A stretch of 64,000 nt of DNA from Streptomyces djakartensis (GTDB lineage: Bacteria > Actinomycetota > Actinomycetes > Streptomycetales > Streptomycetaceae). Shown piece by piece: positions 8,245 to 16,778 of this stretch (positions are counted from its first letter, which is position 1; every line of letters begins with the position of its first letter). The position numbers were made by a program, and so were the translations under genes. The stretch is from assembly GCF_014651075.1 (NCBI RefSeq), contig NZ_BMWE01000006.1, forward strand, positions 62,001-126,000, read 5' to 3'. The notes under the pieces were generated by a model that was not told the origin of the DNA, made no database searches, and saw only the letters and a list, made by a program, of their open reading frames with translations.

Positions 8245-8934
8245 ATGCCTCACCAGGATCAGATCACGGGACGTTCCCCGGGCACCGGCCGCCTGCTGGC
8301 CGGCGTGGTCTGGGTGGTACTGCTGCTCGGACTGTGGCTCTGGGGCCGCGAGGTGACCGACGTACGGCACGGCATCTCCGCGCCCACCACCGGCGACATG
8401 GCCGCGGCCGGACGGCCCCCGGACGTGAAACTGCCGCCCGCGTACCGACCGCTCGGCGACGCGCTTCCGCAGCGCGTCGACATCCCCGGCCTGGGCGTCC
8501 AGGCACCCGTCGTGGCGCGCGGCCTGGACGAACGCGGGGCGCTCGACCCGCCGCCGTACGACCAGCCGGGCGTGGTCGGCTGGTACGCGGACGGGGTGGC
8601 GCCCGGCGCGCCGGGGACCGCGCTGATGGTCGGTCACGTCGACACCCGGTCCCGGCCCGCCGTCTTCTTCAAGGTCAGTGCCATGCGGCCCGGCCAGACG
8701 ATTCGGGTGGTCCGGGCCGACGCCAGGATCGCCGAGTTCACCGTCGAGTCCGTCCAGATCCTCACCCGCGACCGCTTCGACGCCCACCAGGCCTACGGCC
8801 CCCGCGAGCCGGGCCGGGCCGAGCTGCGCCTGGTCACCTGCGGCGGAAGCTACGACCGTACGACCCGCAGCTACACGGCGAACGTGGTGGTGTCGGCGTA
8901 TCTGACGGGTTGTGGATCCGGCTGCCGTGCTTGA
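8245..8934 (+). CDS. Class F-type sortase
   Basis: Encodes 229 aa. One N-terminal membrane helix (LLAGVVWVVLLLGLWLWG, about 14-31) leads into a sortase beta-barrel. The catalytic His is in LMVGHVDT, the catalytic Cys in LRLVTCGG and the Arg in the following TRSYTANVVV strand. Actinobacterial sortases of this class attach proteins to the wall or act in a housekeeping role. Start ATG is two bases after the upstream stop, so translation is probably coupled. The nearby LARTG protein (5604-6479) is a candidate substrate, although LAXTG is best documented for class E sortases; pairing is inference. Confidence 0.88.
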   Translation: MPHQDQITGRSPGTGRLLAGVVWVVLLLGLWLWGREVTDVRHGISAPTTGDMAAAGRPPDVKLPPAYRPLGDALPQRVDIPGLGVQAPVVARGLDERGALDPPPYDQPGVVGWYADGVAPGAPGTALMVGHVDTRSRPAVFFKVSAMRPGQTIRVVRADARIAEFTVESVQILTRDRFDAHQAYGPREPGRAELRLVTCGGSYDRTTRSYTANVVVSAYLTGCGSGCRA

Positions 8935-9194
8935 CGTTTGACCGAGACGAGCGGCTGCCGGCCCGGGCGGCGCGGCCCTGAGTGGCCCGAGGAGCGAACG
9001 GCGGAGCGGAGCACGCCCCAGGTGCAGGCCCTGAGAGACCGGGGAGGCGGCCGACGGGGCACCGGATCAGTCGAAGATGTGCGCCGGCCGAACAATCCGG
9101 GACGCCTCCGGGCCCCGGATGGCCGGCGGCCTCGTGGGCGGCGCCACCTATGTCAGGATTGAGACTTGGAACGGTGCACCCAAGGGGGAGTTGG

Positions 9195-10229
9195 ATGTAC
9201 GGCAGCAGGGGGGTCGGGGCGTCCGCCGCGAGGCGGGTGTCCACGGTGGTGCTGGGGGCGGCACTGCTGGTCTCGGGGTGTTCGTCCGGCGGAGGGGGCG
9301 GATCGGACGAGGGCGGAGAGGCGGGCCCCGGGATCACGCAGCGGCCCAAGAACACCGCTCCGTTCTGGGTCAACCCCGAAGGCACCGCGGCCCAGCAGCT
9401 AGCGAACCTGGAGAAGTCCGGCAAGGAGCAGGACGCCGAGCAGATCCGCAAGATAGCCGAGCAGCCGGTCGCCGAGTGGATCGGCCCGGACAATCCGCAG
9501 GAGCAGACCCGGGGCCTCACCGAAGCCGCCGGCAAGGCCGGCCGTACGGCACTGCTCGTCCTGTACAACATCCCGCATCGGGACTGCGGCCAGTACTCGC
9601 AGGGCGGCGCCGCCGACGGCAACGCCTACCGCGAGTGGCTCGACGGCGTGGCGGCGGGCATCGGCGACCGTTCGGCCACGGTCATCCTGGAACCGGACGC
9701 GCTGCTCCACCTCGTCGACGGCTGCACTCCGCAGCAGTTCCACGAGGAGCGCTACCACCTCCTCAAGGGCGCCGTCACCAAGCTGAAGTCCCTGAAGAAC
9801 ACCAAGGTCTACCTCGACGCGGGCAACGCCGGCTGGCAGGACCCGGATCAGATCTTCGAGCCCCTGAAGCGCGCGGGCATCGCCCGGGCCGACGGCTTCT
9901 CCGTCAACGTCTCCAACTTCTACTCCACCGAGGACTCCATCGCCTACGGCAAGCAGCTCTCCGCCAAGGTCGGCGGCAAGCACTTCGTCGTCGACACCAG
10001 CCGCAACGGCAAGGGCCCCTACACCGGCGGCAACCCCGACGAGCGCTGGTGCAACCCGCCCGGCCGCGCGCTGGGCGAGACGCCGACGACGAAGACCGCG
10101 GACCCGCTGGTCGACGCCTACCTGTGGGTCAAGCGGCCGGGCGAGTCGGACGGCGAGTGCAAGGGCGGGCCCAAGGCGGGGCAGTGGTGGGCCGAATACG
10201 CGCTGAAGCTGGCGAAGGCGAGCTCCTAG
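9195..10229 (+). CDS. cslZ: CslZ: GH6 endoglucanase lipoprotein
   Basis: Encodes 344 aa. It is a lipoprotein: lipobox LVSGC with the lipidated Cys at 29, followed by a Gly/Ser linker. The GH6 catalytic domain shows YNIPHRDCGQYSQGG, VILEPDALLHL, LDAGNAGW, FSVNVSNFY and VVDTSRNGKGP, including the usual acid and base Asp region. In Streptomyces, cslZ lies beside cslA-glxA and is needed for processing the beta-glucan made at hyphal tips (established for S. coelicolor/lividans). Here it is on the opposite strand, converging on glxA across a hairpin. Start ATG follows GGGGGAG; a TTG four bases upstream is out of frame. Confidence 0.93.
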   Translation: MYGSRGVGASAARRVSTVVLGAALLVSGCSSGGGGGSDEGGEAGPGITQRPKNTAPFWVNPEGTAAQQLANLEKSGKEQDAEQIRKIAEQPVAEWIGPDNPQEQTRGLTEAAGKAGRTALLVLYNIPHRDCGQYSQGGAADGNAYREWLDGVAAGIGDRSATVILEPDALLHLVDGCTPQQFHEERYHLLKGAVTKLKSLKNTKVYLDAGNAGWQDPDQIFEPLKRAGIARADGFSVNVSNFYSTEDSIAYGKQLSAKVGGKHFVVDTSRNGKGPYTGGNPDERWCNPPGRALGETPTTKTADPLVDAYLWVKRPGESDGECKGGPKAGQWWAEYALKLAKASS

Positions 10230-10276
10230 ACACCCCGGGAAGCGCCGGGGGCTCCAGGGAGCCCCGACATGCGGAA

Positions 10277-10305
10277 GGGGCGCCCTCCCTGCCGGAGAGC
10301 GCCCC
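10277..10305. terminator. Bidirectional hairpin between cslZ and glxA
   Basis: GGGGCGC-c-CTCC pairs with GGAG-a-GCGCCCC. It sits in the 101-base gap between two convergent stop codons and could serve both transcripts. Confidence 0.7.
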
Positions 10306-10330
10306 GACCAGCCGGTCGAGCAGCCGGTGT

Positions 10331-12271
10331 CTACGGCACCTTGACCCACTGCGCCTTGCTCGGCGTGCCGTTGGCGTCCGTCACGAACAGCATGTACCAG
10401 CCGGCCTGGACCAGGTTGCGGTTCTCCGGCACGGTCACGGTCAGCTTGTCGCCGTCCGCCTTGAAGTCCAGCGCGATGGAGCGCTGGTCGACGTCCGTGA
10501 CATGGGTGGCGGCGCTCGGCCGGATCAGCCGGACCTTCTTTATCCGGTTCGCGTCGGACGAGGTGAACGTGCCCTGCTCGCCCCGCTCGATGGTCTGCGG
10601 CCCGCCCGACAGCGAGGGCTGGTCCCCGTCGCCGTAGAGGTACGGCGGCGTGTAGATCTCGATGCGCTGCTCGAACTCGCCCGGCTTGGTGTTGGCCGCG
10701 TCGCCGTAGAGCGAGTCGGAGCCGAAGAACATCACCCGGCCGTCGGGCAGCAGGATCGACCCGGAGTGGTAGTTGCGTCCCACCAGCGGGTCGGCGACCC
10801 GGCGGAGCCGGTTCTTCTCCGTGTCGTACAGCCGCGCCTCGAGGATGTTGGAGTCGCCGCGGCCGCGGTAGTCCTGCGAACCGCCGGATATCAGCACGCT
10901 GTCGTCGGGCAGGATCGAGGCGTTCGGGTAGCGCGTGCCCTTGTCCAGTGACGGGCCGTCCACGAAGCGCGGATCGTCGTCCGACAGGTCGACGAGCCGG
11001 GTCTTCTCGCTGGACCGCTTGGACTCGCCGACGCCACCGCCGCCGATCACCATGTACTTCTCGTCCTGCGCGGGCGGCAGCAGCACCGTGCCGGACGTCT
11101 CCATCAGCTTCGGGTCGCTGAGTCCGGGGATCTTCGTGAACTTGTTGGTGTCCACGTCCCACACGCCCGGGTCACGGCCCACGTCGTCCGGCCCGTAGCC
11201 CGCGTTGGAACCCGAGTAGAAGACCTTCCCGTTCTGCATGAGGAACAGCGCCGGGTAGGTCGGGAACTGCCGGACCTCGTCGGTGTAGGTCCACTTCCTG
11301 GTCTTCGGATCGAAGATCTCGTTCTTGCCCGGGACCAGCTGGCCGATGTCGTCGAGGCCGGAGACGCTGAGGATCCTCCCGTCGCTCAGGGTGGTGAGCG
11401 TCGGGTACCAGCGAGCCTCCTTCATCGGGTCGACCTTGATGTACTTCTCGGCCACGGGATCGAACTCGAAGGCGTCCCGGATGCCCTGGAAGTCCTTCTT
11501 GTCGAGGGCGAGTTTCTGCGCGATGCCGTAGGTGTTCTTGGCGTCGGCGCCCTTCAGGCCGTGCACGCGGTAGTTGTCCTGCGTACCCGTCTCGTACTTC
11601 GCCCCGCGCTTCTGCGCCTCGACGTAGATCCGGCCGAGGCCGGGGTCGTTGCGCAGGAACCTGCCCGTGGCCTTGTCGAAGACCTTCTTCGCGCGCGGCA
11701 CCAGCACCGGGTCCTTCGAGACGAAGGTCTTGCCGTTCTCCTTGCCCGTGAACCTGGTGCCCGCGGGCAGGGTGATCGGCTTGTCCGGATTCTCGTTGTG
11801 GACGATCATCAGGCCGCCGGCCTTGGTGACGTCACCCTTGAGCTTCTCGTACCGCTTGGTGCCGCCCGCGATCAGCAGGTTGCCGTTGGCGAGCTGGGTG
11901 TGGCCGGTGCAGAACAGGTCCTTCGGCGTGGGGACCTTCTTGATGGTGCCCTTGACCGGGTCCCAGACCCGGGTGTCGAACCTCTTCGCGTCGAAGTTGT
12001 CCTGGTTGTTGCCCGAGCCCGCGACGAGCAGCACCTTGCCGGTGCGCAGCAGCGCCGCGTGGATCGTGTTCTGCCGGTACTCCTCGGGAAACTCGATGAT
12101 CTCCCACTTGCCGTTCGCGGCCTTGTACTCGGGCTTGTTGATTGTGTACTGGTGGTATTTCTCGGTCCCGAAGCGGTAGAGCCACGGCCCGTTCATCCCG
12201 GCCAGCGCGAGTACCACCGCCGTGCCGATCGCGAGTCGACGGGCCCGGCGGCGGCCTGCACGGTCGTTCAT
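10331..12271 (-). CDS. glxA: GlxA: mononuclear copper-radical oxidase
   Basis: Encodes 646 aa. An N-terminal signal-anchor helix (about 13-31) holds the enzyme at the membrane with the catalytic part outside. The fold is the galactose-oxidase seven-bladed propeller plus C-terminal Ig-like domain. The radical cofactor residues are visible: Cys121 (DLFCTGH) to cross-link with Tyr289 (ARWYP, Trp288 stacking), and copper ligands Tyr501-His502 (RNYHSG) and His590 (AATHVTD). GlxA acts with CslA in making a beta-(1,4) glycan at hyphal tips and is required for copper-dependent development in S. lividans. Its ATG overlaps the cslA stop by ATGA, so synthesis is coupled to cslA. Confidence 0.96.
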   Translation of the reverse strand: MNDRAGRRRARRLAIGTAVVLALAGMNGPWLYRFGTEKYHQYTINKPEYKAANGKWEIIEFPEEYRQNTIHAALLRTGKVLLVAGSGNNQDNFDAKRFDTRVWDPVKGTIKKVPTPKDLFCTGHTQLANGNLLIAGGTKRYEKLKGDVTKAGGLMIVHNENPDKPITLPAGTRFTGKENGKTFVSKDPVLVPRAKKVFDKATGRFLRNDPGLGRIYVEAQKRGAKYETGTQDNYRVHGLKGADAKNTYGIAQKLALDKKDFQGIRDAFEFDPVAEKYIKVDPMKEARWYPTLTTLSDGRILSVSGLDDIGQLVPGKNEIFDPKTRKWTYTDEVRQFPTYPALFLMQNGKVFYSGSNAGYGPDDVGRDPGVWDVDTNKFTKIPGLSDPKLMETSGTVLLPPAQDEKYMVIGGGGVGESKRSSEKTRLVDLSDDDPRFVDGPSLDKGTRYPNASILPDDSVLISGGSQDYRGRGDSNILEARLYDTEKNRLRRVADPLVGRNYHSGSILLPDGRVMFFGSDSLYGDAANTKPGEFEQRIEIYTPPYLYGDGDQPSLSGGPQTIERGEQGTFTSSDANRIKKVRLIRPSAATHVTDVDQRSIALDFKADGDKLTVTVPENRNLVQAGWYMLFVTDANGTPSKAQWVKVP

Positions 12272-14271
12272 TCCTTACGTCCCCCAAGTCCACCAAGGGC
12301 GATGTGCATGGTCTGGTCGGATCCCCCGACCTCCCCGTAGCCGCCAGGGGTGGCGGCCCAACCGGGCTTGTGCTGCGGGGCGTGCGGCGCCTGCTGCTGC
12401 GGGATCTGCGGCGGCTGCGCCGAGTGCGGGCCCGCGGAGTCCTGTGGCTCGCCTCCGCCCGGGGCGGCGGGCTTCTTCTTCGCGTCCTGCCTCATCTGCC
12501 AGCGCCACGCGAAGATCGGCGTGGCCGTGACCAGCATGGCGAACGTCGCCCAGATGATCATCGCGGGGTGGGAGTGGCCGTAGACGAGACCGGCCGCGAT
12601 CGACCCGCCGAAGATCAGGATGAAGTACCAGTGGTAGCGGAACGTCCCGAACCAGCGGTCGGGGCTCGCCGAGTCGCCCTTGGGCGTGACCACGAACTTG
12701 CTCTTGCGCCGCAGCACGGAGTCGATCAGCGCCTTGGCGTACAGCGGCGCCGACAGCGCGGACATCACCATGCCGGCCACACCGCCGGAGCCCTCCGGCT
12801 CGTGCGGCGAGACGTTGTGCCGGCGGTTCCAGACGTACAGGCCGATCTGCAGGGCGGAGGCGTTGCCGTAGAGCATCAGCCACACGGCCGGGTCGATGTT
12901 CACACCCGAGGCGCCCAGGCCCAGGAACAGCGCACAGCTGAGCGCCGCCAGGATCCAGTTCAGGGCCGACATCGGGTAGAAGATGATCATCATCGTGTAG
13001 TTGAAGAGCTTGCTCGGCGGCAGCGAGTACCAGCCCTTCCAGTACTGCTTGAGGATCGTCTCGTACGTGCCCCGCGACCAGCGCATCTGCTGGGTGAAGA
13101 AGTCCGTCCAGGCGCTGGGGCCCTCTCCGACCGCGAGCACGTCCGGGGTGTAGACCGAGCGCCACTTGTTGCCCGTCGCCGGGTTCTTGTGGCGGTGCAT
13201 CTCGAAGCCGGTCGCCATGTCCTCGGTGATCGAGTCGTACAGACCGCCGATCTGCTTGAGCGCCTTGATGCGCACCGCGTTGGAGGTGCCGACGAACATG
13301 GGGGAGCCGTAGCGGTTGCCCGCGCGCTGGATCAGCGCGTGGAAGAGGAACTGCTGCGACTCGGCGGCCTTGGTGACGAACGAGTCGTAGTTGCCGTAGA
13401 CCTGCGGGCCGATGACGAAGCCGACGTCCGGGTCGCGGAAGAAGCCGAGCATCCGCTCCAGGTAGTTGGGCAGCGGCACGTGGTCGGTGTCGACCGAGGC
13501 GAAGAAGTCGTACTCGTCGCCGTGCGCCTCCAGCCAGGCGTTGTAGTTGCCGTGCTTGGTCTTGGCGCGGTGCGGGCCCTTGTCCTGGTTCCACTTCGCG
13601 ACGCCCTTGCGGGAGAAGTGGTGCACGCCGAGGCGCTCGCAGACCGCCTTCACCTCGGGGTCGTCGCCCTCGTCGAGCAGCCAGACGTGCATCAGGCCCC
13701 GGTGGCGGATCTTCACGGCCGCCTCCAGGGTCTTCGTCACCATCTCCAGCGGCTCCTTGCCGGGCACGAAGGAGGTGAGGAAGGCGACTCTGGTGCCGGT
13801 CTCGGGCACCACCGGAACCGGGTCGCGGGCGACCAGCGTGGCGTGTGCGTTGGACAGCACGTTCATGCAGCGGAAGAACTCGATCAGGCCGATCGAGACG
13901 AGCATGACCATGTCGAGCGCGGGCAGCCAGTCGAAGGCCGGGTAGTCGCGCTCGGTCCAGTGCTCGGGCTGGAGCAGCCAGAACAGCAGGACCAGCGACA
14001 GCACCGGCGCCGCGGCCAGCATCAGGGCGACCCTGATCCGGTGCGGCTCCTGCGAGATCAGCGACCGGTACTGCACTCTGTACGGCTTGTTCGGATCGGG
14101 CTGGGTGAGGGGACCCGCGAGCCGGCTGTAGTGCTCGTAGTCGTATCTCGGCAGCGTCTTCTTGATCCGCCGGAAGGTCCCCGTGGTGCTCATCCGGTGC
14201 TCCGGCACCCTGAGCTGCGTGGTCTGGGACGGGTCGTGGTTTTGCCGGGCACCCGTCGGCCTCGACGTCAT
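12268..14271 (-). CDS. cslA: CslA: cellulose-synthase-like glycosyltransferase (GT2)
   Basis: Encodes 667 aa. Two N-terminal membrane helices precede the cytosolic GT2 domain with the processive-synthase motifs: LLDEGDD, ASVDTDHVP (DxD), TEDMATGF (TED) and QQMRWSRG (QxxRW). Then come several C-terminal helices and a Gln/Pro-rich tail. It makes a beta-linked glycan at growing tips together with GlxA (established in S. coelicolor and S. lividans; the tip scaffold DivIVA recruits it). Start: ATG at 14269-14271, six bases after a G6 run; an in-frame ATG two codons upstream has the G-run too close. The promoter must lie in the long gap to the left-pointing gene remnant. Confidence 0.95.
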   Translation of the reverse strand: MTSRPTGARQNHDPSQTTQLRVPEHRMSTTGTFRRIKKTLPRYDYEHYSRLAGPLTQPDPNKPYRVQYRSLISQEPHRIRVALMLAAAPVLSLVLLFWLLQPEHWTERDYPAFDWLPALDMVMLVSIGLIEFFRCMNVLSNAHATLVARDPVPVVPETGTRVAFLTSFVPGKEPLEMVTKTLEAAVKIRHRGLMHVWLLDEGDDPEVKAVCERLGVHHFSRKGVAKWNQDKGPHRAKTKHGNYNAWLEAHGDEYDFFASVDTDHVPLPNYLERMLGFFRDPDVGFVIGPQVYGNYDSFVTKAAESQQFLFHALIQRAGNRYGSPMFVGTSNAVRIKALKQIGGLYDSITEDMATGFEMHRHKNPATGNKWRSVYTPDVLAVGEGPSAWTDFFTQQMRWSRGTYETILKQYWKGWYSLPPSKLFNYTMMIIFYPMSALNWILAALSCALFLGLGASGVNIDPAVWLMLYGNASALQIGLYVWNRRHNVSPHEPEGSGGVAGMVMSALSAPLYAKALIDSVLRRKSKFVVTPKGDSASPDRWFGTFRYHWYFILIFGGSIAAGLVYGHSHPAMIIWATFAMLVTATPIFAWRWQMRQDAKKKPAAPGGGEPQDSAGPHSAQPPQIPQQQAPHAPQHKPGWAATPGGYGEVGGSDQTMHIALGGLGGRKE

Positions 14272-14591
14272 GTTCATCCCCCCACACGCGGACAGCCGCG
14301 TGTTTCGTATCGCTTGCTTCCGCCTGCCGCCGGTCCCCCTCGACCTGCGCAGACGTATCAGTGGTGGGTCGCGGTCACCACGTCTTCCACACCTTATAGA
14401 CATGGCAGCGCGACGTTCCGGTTGCATGATGCCCCCCTCGGCATCGCCTCATGAGCGGGGCCCCTCTCCCCGCCCCGCCGGCAACCGGTTTCTGTTGCCC
14501 CCCAAGTGCCGCGCATCCGCGGCAACTTGAAAAACGAGAAAGCCAGGGTTCTATGGCGTCCATCATGATCGCAAGGTGCGAAACGCGGTGT

Positions 14592-14889
14592 TTACCGGTC
14601 ATACGCGTTCATTGTGACGGTGTGGGGGACCTGTGGAGCCGGTATGGACAGGCGGGCACGGATGTTCCCCAAGTGCTCCCTTATGGCCTCCTCCGTCCGC
14701 GTCGAGTCGCCGGACCGGACCGAGTCGAGGATCTCCCGGTGCTGCCGGCAGGCCTGCTCTTCCATACGGTCGACCGGCGCGTCCAGTTCAACGAGGTCGG
14801 CTCGGGCTCGGTCGCAGCGGGGACCCGGAGGCCGGCCGGCGGTCGGCGGTGAGCTTCCTGATCCGTTCCTGGAGGTCTCGTGCTGCCAT
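14592..14889 (-). pseudogene. Remnant of a GntR-type regulator (FCD domain C-terminus)
   Basis: Reading the minus strand, an open segment ending at TAA 14592-14594 encodes RMEEQACRQHREILDSVR followed by SGD and AIREHLGNIRARL. This is the His-containing last helices of an FCD ligand-binding domain. The segment starts in one frame (ATG at 14887-14889, ARDLQERIRKLTADRR) and reaches a stop before the FCD piece, which lies in another frame. The DNA-binding domain is absent. It therefore looks like a truncated, frameshifted relic. It sits in the 753-base gap between cslA and tRNA-Lys. No other gene is supported in that gap; the part nearest cslA probably holds the cslA promoter. Confidence 0.55.
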
Positions 14890-14987
14890 GGCGAGAGGGT
14901 ATCCGGCCATTCGTGCCGTGCATCGGGTTCCGGACAGGAAGGGGGAGGCCCGGAGGGGGGAAGAGGTGAGGGGCAGGGGAACGCGAG

Positions 14988-15013
14988 AAGGCCCCCGCTT
15001 CCGCGAGGGCCTT
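14988..15013 (-). terminator. Terminator of tRNA-Lys copy 1
   Basis: AAGGCCC (14988-14994) pairs with GGGCCTT (15007-15013), immediately 3' of the tRNA on the minus strand. Confidence 0.7.
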
Positions 15014-15023
15014 TCCCTGTCTG

Positions 15024-15097
15024 TGCGCCGCCAGGGACTCGAACCCCGGACCCGCTGATTAAGAGTCAGCTGCTCTAACCAACTGAGCTAGCGGCGC
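15024..15097 (-). tRNA. tRNA-Lys (anticodon CTT), copy 1 of 3
   Basis: 74 nt with a complete cloverleaf: acceptor GCGCCGC paired with GCGGCGC, D-arm AGCTCAGTTGGTTAGAGC, anticodon loop CTCTTAA reading AAG (Lys), T-arm GGTTCGAGTCC, discriminator A, no encoded CCA. It is identical to the copies at 19232-19305 and 32891-32964. The 14 bases just upstream of its 5' end match those upstream of copy 3. Confidence 0.97.
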
Positions 15098-15299
15098 CTG
15101 CTGACGTCGTAACTCTACAGGACGCCCGGGGGTGCTCCTGACCACCGGCCCGGCCCGGAGCGGCCCGGCACCGGGGTGCGCCGTTACATCATTCGGACCG
15201 TCAGCATGCGCGTCCGGAAGTCAGTTGAGAAACTTACGGCGTCCCGCCCGGACGTTCATTGACGCTGCCATTTTCCACCGTAAGTGTGAGGGGAATCGC

Positions 15300-16688
15300 A
15301 TGGAGTCTCCGGTATTCGAGCAATTCGACCCCGGGAGCGACTGTGACTGCCCCGGCTGCGTCCACTGGCGCCGCGTTCTGCCGCATTCCCCGGCCGGCCG
15401 CACCACCGCCCACCCGGCCGCCCGGCCACAGGCTTCCGGTCCTGCCCGGGCGGCGGGGACCCCCATGGTCCTGGCCCTGGCCGCGGTGGCGTCCGCCGCA
15501 CTCGGCGCGAGCCACACCGCACCGGCCGCGGCCGCCCCCCACCCGTCCCACCGGGTCGGCGTTCCCGCACGTGACGAGCCCGACACCCCCCAGGGGGACA
15601 CGGCCCCGCTGCATGGCCCCGACGGCCCCGAGGCTGGGTCCTCCGCCGCTCCCAAGCTCCCCGCGATCACCCGCTCGGAGATCATCAAGCGGGCCAGGAC
15701 CTGGGTCTCCGCCAAGGTGCCCTACAGCATGAACGCCTACTGGTCCGACGGATACCGGCAGGACTGTTCGGGTTATGTCTCGATGGCCTGGAAGCTGCCC
15801 GGAAACGAATGGACGGGCAGTCTCGCCCGTTACGGTGAGCGGATTTCCAAGGATGAGCTCCAGCCGGGCGACATTCTGCTGTTCCACAATCCGGCCGCAC
15901 CCACCAGCGGCTCGCACGTCGTCATTTTCGGCGGCTGGAAGAATTCCGCGCGCACCTCCTACACCGCCTACGAGCAGATCCACCCGCACACGCGCCGGCG
16001 GTCCATGCGGTACCCCTACAAGAGCGACGCCCGCCGGTATGTCCCCTACCGCTACAAGGGCGTCACCGCCCCTGAGCCGAACCCGGGCCCTGAGCCGATT
16101 GCGGGCGTGGAGCCGAATCCGGGCGCGGAGCGGGAGACGCCGGGCACCGCCACATCCACGCCGTACCCGGGAGCGGCGTATTTCGGCCCCGGCGCGGACA
16201 ACGAGTACGTCGAGCTGCTCGGCCGCATGCTGGTGGCTCGCGGCGCCGGCGCCGTCTTCGCCTCGGACCCGGGACCGCGCTGGACGGATGCCACCCGGGA
16301 GGCGACCCGGGCCTTCCAGCTGGCCCAGGGCTGGGAGGGTGCCGAGGCGGACGGGCTGCCCGGCCCGCGCACCTGGGAGCTGCTGGTCACCGGGAAGGGC
16401 GAGGACGTCCGGCCCGGGGCGGCCGGTTCCGTGCCCTCCTCCCATGGAGTTCCCGGCTACCCGGGGCGGGCGTGGTTCCGGCCCGGTGCGGTCAACGAGT
16501 ACATCAGTCAGCTGGGCACGGAGCTGGTGCGCAGGGGGTTCGGCCGGTTCTACCCGGCCGGGCCGGGGCCGCAGTGGGGTGAGGGGGACCGGCGTGCCGT
16601 CGAGGCCTTCCAGCGCAGCCAGGGCTGGCGGGGCGGCGCGGCGAACGGCTACCCCGGGCCGGAGACCTGGCGGCGGCTCTTCTCGTAG
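15300..16688 (+). CDS. Secreted NlpC/P60-like wall hydrolase with two C-terminal binding repeats
   Basis: Encodes 462 aa. A short cytosolic N-terminus with a Cys cluster (SDCDCPGC, Cys15/17/20) is followed by a hydrophobic segment (about 55-82) serving as signal or anchor. The NlpC/P60-type domain has the catalytic Cys in RQDCSGYVS and His in SGSHVVIFGG. Then a linker of PNPGPEP-like units, and two about 75-residue repeats (YPGAAYFGPGADNEYVELLG and YPGRAWFRPGAVNEYISQLG) resembling peptidoglycan-binding modules. It probably cleaves or remodels peptidoglycan peptides. GAGGGG lies 6-11 bases before the ATG. Lying between the csl locus and the LPMO, it fits a tip-remodelling neighbourhood. Confidence 0.85.
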   Translation: MESPVFEQFDPGSDCDCPGCVHWRRVLPHSPAGRTTAHPAARPQASGPARAAGTPMVLALAAVASAALGASHTAPAAAAPHPSHRVGVPARDEPDTPQGDTAPLHGPDGPEAGSSAAPKLPAITRSEIIKRARTWVSAKVPYSMNAYWSDGYRQDCSGYVSMAWKLPGNEWTGSLARYGERISKDELQPGDILLFHNPAAPTSGSHVVIFGGWKNSARTSYTAYEQIHPHTRRRSMRYPYKSDARRYVPYRYKGVTAPEPNPGPEPIAGVEPNPGAERETPGTATSTPYPGAAYFGPGADNEYVELLGRMLVARGAGAVFASDPGPRWTDATREATRAFQLAQGWEGAEADGLPGPRTWELLVTGKGEDVRPGAAGSVPSSHGVPGYPGRAWFRPGAVNEYISQLGTELVRRGFGRFYPAGPGPQWGEGDRRAVEAFQRSQGWRGGAANGYPGPETWRRLFS

Positions 16689-16720
16689 GCGCCTGGCGGC
16701 CCGTTCCGCGGGGGCCCCGG

Positions 16721-16736
16721 ACCCCGGTACCGGGGT
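16721..16736. other. 16-bp perfect palindrome downstream of the NlpC/P60 gene
   Basis: ACCCCGGTACCGGGGT lies in the 90-base gap before the SPFH gene. It could be a short hairpin terminator or an operator for the SPFH gene; sequence alone does not decide. Confidence 0.4.
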
Positions 16737-16778
16737 GCACCGTTGTGACGCATCTGGCGCGGAGGCTGGAGGCACGGC

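Noticed and set aside
8935..9194. Possible small genes between the sortase and cslZ
   Set aside because: Open frames exist on both strands but lack ribosome sites, conserved sequence or normal codon bias; treated as the cslZ upstream region.
14272..14591. Short open frames between cslA and the FCD relic
   Set aside because: No ribosome sites or recognisable protein sequence; most likely the cslA promoter region.
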